Positions 41,113-42,138 of a DNA stretch of 42,138 bases are shown piece after piece. The stretch spans positions 1 to 42,138 of the forward strand of contig NZ_RBEE01000018.1 in NCBI RefSeq assembly GCF_003725795.1, read 5' to 3'. Positions within the stretch are counted from its first letter, which is position 1; every line of letters begins with the position of its first letter. Both the position numbers and the translations under genes were made by a program. Under the pieces are notes generated by a model. That model did no database searches, had not been told where the DNA came from, and saw only the letters and a program-made list of their open reading frames with translations. Source of the DNA: Pedobacter jejuensis (GTDB lineage: Bacteria > Bacteroidota > Bacteroidia > Sphingobacteriales > Sphingobacteriaceae).

Positions 41113-41958
41113 ATGATTGAAATAGGAAAATACAACGAGCTAAGGGTTTTAAGCAAAACTGAGGCTGGTTTAAATTTAACAGATGGCGATAAATTGGTGC
41201 TCTTGCCATACCAATATGTGCCAAAAGGCTTAGAAATTGGTGAAAATGTTAGCGTTTTTGTTTACATCCAAAAGGATGGCCGATTAACGGGAACTACTCA
41301 AAAAGCTTACGCTGAAGTTGGCGATTTTGCTTTTTTGAAAGTTGTTTCTGATGGCGACGATGGTATTTTTATGGATTTAGGAATCGATAAAGATGTTTAC
41401 GTACCCAGCAAAGAGCAAAAAAGACCGATGCAAAAGGGCTACAAATATGTGGTTTATTTGTATCTAGACGAAAATAACGACCGGCTATTGGCATCCTCTA
41501 AATTGCAAGATTTTGTAGAAGAAGAAGATTTTGATTTCGAGGAGGGCGATGAAGTGAGTTTATTAATTACAGAAGAAACGGATTTAGGGTTCAACGCAAT
41601 TATTAACAATACATATATAGGTTTGCTATACCACAACGAGGTTTTTGACAACATTCAGGTAGGTGAGCAACGTAAAGGGTGGATTAAAAAAATCCGTGTG
41701 GAAGGGAAAATCGATTTAACCTTACAACCGAGCGGTTATGGCCATATCTTAGATTCGAAAGAAATGATGTTGGCCGAGCTGAAAAAAAGTGGCGGTGTGA
41801 TTGAATTGGGAGATAAAAGTTCTCCTGAAGAGATTTACCATCGTTTCCAGATTAGCAAAAGCGCTTTCAAGAAAACCATTGGTTCGCTTTATAAAGAACG
41901 TTTAATTATGCTTTCTGATGATTCGATAAGGTTAATTACCGACGAAGACGCAGAGTAA
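41113..41958 (+). CDS. cvfB: CvfB-like S1 RNA-binding protein
   Basis: The protein has 281 residues with the CvfB layout: an N-terminal S1-like domain (IEIGKYNELRVLSKTEAGLN, LLPYQYVPKG), a second S1 domain (FAFLKVVSDGDDGIFMDLG with VYVPSKEQ), a third (VSLLITEETDLGFNAIINNT, YIGLLYHNEVFDNIQVGEQR) and a C-terminal winged helix (SPEEIYHRFQISKSAFKKTI). It binds RNA in the cytoplasm; in Staphylococcus CvfB affects virulence gene expression, while its role in Bacteroidota is unknown. It is preceded by the 186-bp repeats and followed by a hairpin at 41977-42012. Confidence 0.92.
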   Translation: MIEIGKYNELRVLSKTEAGLNLTDGDKLVLLPYQYVPKGLEIGENVSVFVYIQKDGRLTGTTQKAYAEVGDFAFLKVVSDGDDGIFMDLGIDKDVYVPSKEQKRPMQKGYKYVVYLYLDENNDRLLASSKLQDFVEEEDFDFEEGDEVSLLITEETDLGFNAIINNTYIGLLYHNEVFDNIQVGEQRKGWIKKIRVEGKIDLTLQPSGYGHILDSKEMMLAELKKSGGVIELGDKSSPEEIYHRFQISKSAFKKTIGSLYKERLIMLSDDSIRLITDEDAE

Positions 41959-41976
41959 AATGATTAATTTTTCAAC

Positions 41977-42012
41977 CATATAAGAACATTCGAGCTTGGA
42001 TGTTCTTATATG
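41977..42012 (+). terminator. Hairpin after cvfB, nested inverted repeats
   Basis: CATATAAGAACAT and ATGTTCTTATATG form 13-bp perfect arms around a 10-nt loop, 19 nt past the stop. A second, competing pairing joins ACCATATAAG (41976-41985) with CTTATATGGT (42014-42023). There is no T tract, so termination is uncertain; related words (AAGACATATAAGGAACATAT) recur at the right end of the window at 42117-42137, which suggests a repeat family. Confidence 0.5.
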
Positions 42013-42023
42013 TCTTATATGGT

Positions 42024-42138
42024 CAAAACCTTTGGGAAAGCGCCTTCTAGAAAATATATTTGTTTGAAAGTCAAATTGTGCTTTCTAATAAATCAATAGT
42101 TCATTTTTAAAACAGATAAGACATATAAGGAACATATA
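42024..42138. other. Right edge, no gene
   Basis: No reading frame. The last 20 bases repeat the ATATAAG/AACATAT words of the hairpin at 41977-42023. Confidence 0.5.

Overview
The window comes from a member of the Bacteroidota, most likely a Sphingobacteriaceae species close to Pedobacter. The evidence is AT-rich DNA, promoter boxes of the form TAnnTTTG, a tmRNA whose tag reads GENTYALAA, and families typical of that group (DUF4159, DUF4175-like, Bat-like and NIPSNAP proteins, Tat-type TldD proteins). It looks chromosomal, with some accessory and relic DNA. Hand-read site coordinates may be off by one or two bases.

Positions 1-590 carry no gene but hold repeats that resemble IS21-family ends. 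From 10109 down to 591 the minus strand carries one co-directional block: OmpR-type response regulator, histidine kinase, PepSY-like protein, PAP2 phosphatase, TolC-like channel, lipoprotein adaptor, RND pump and a YVTN-type beta-propeller. The regulator has a TAnnTTTG promoter, and just upstream of it lies a pair of symmetric repeats suited to autoregulation. Positions 10573-11150 hold two broken genes of a type found on Bacteroidota mobile elements. A small VOC/DinB pair follows on the minus strand.

Positions 12588-18094 encode the SOS mutagenesis cassette imuA-imuB-dnaE2. Its promoter is wrapped in a 36-bp near-perfect palindrome plus one further half-site, a strong candidate operator for a LexA-like repressor encoded elsewhere. 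Then come a soluble GAF histidine kinase, ssrA (tmRNA, minus strand), a probable pentameric ligand-gated ion channel, a NIPSNAP protein and a DUF4159 protein, all on the minus strand.

Divergent from DUF4159 is a five-gene plus-strand operon: MoxR ATPase, DUF58, BatA-like, DUF4175-like and a membrane protein with a GATase-like region. It is followed by a TldD-TldE-TldD set in which both TldD proteins start with Tat-like signals. The combined cluster (22.7-35.4 kb) looks like an envelope-associated chaperone/protease system and is the least understood part of the window.

The last part holds an SMP-30-like protein, a heterodimeric ABC exporter with one degenerate ATP site, and a CvfB-like S1 protein. 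The spacers here are rich in repeats: three GTCATTTCGAGC elements, an 80-bp tandem duplication, an exact-period 186-bp tandem duplication whose last copy supplies the cvfB promoter box, and a terminal hairpin family.
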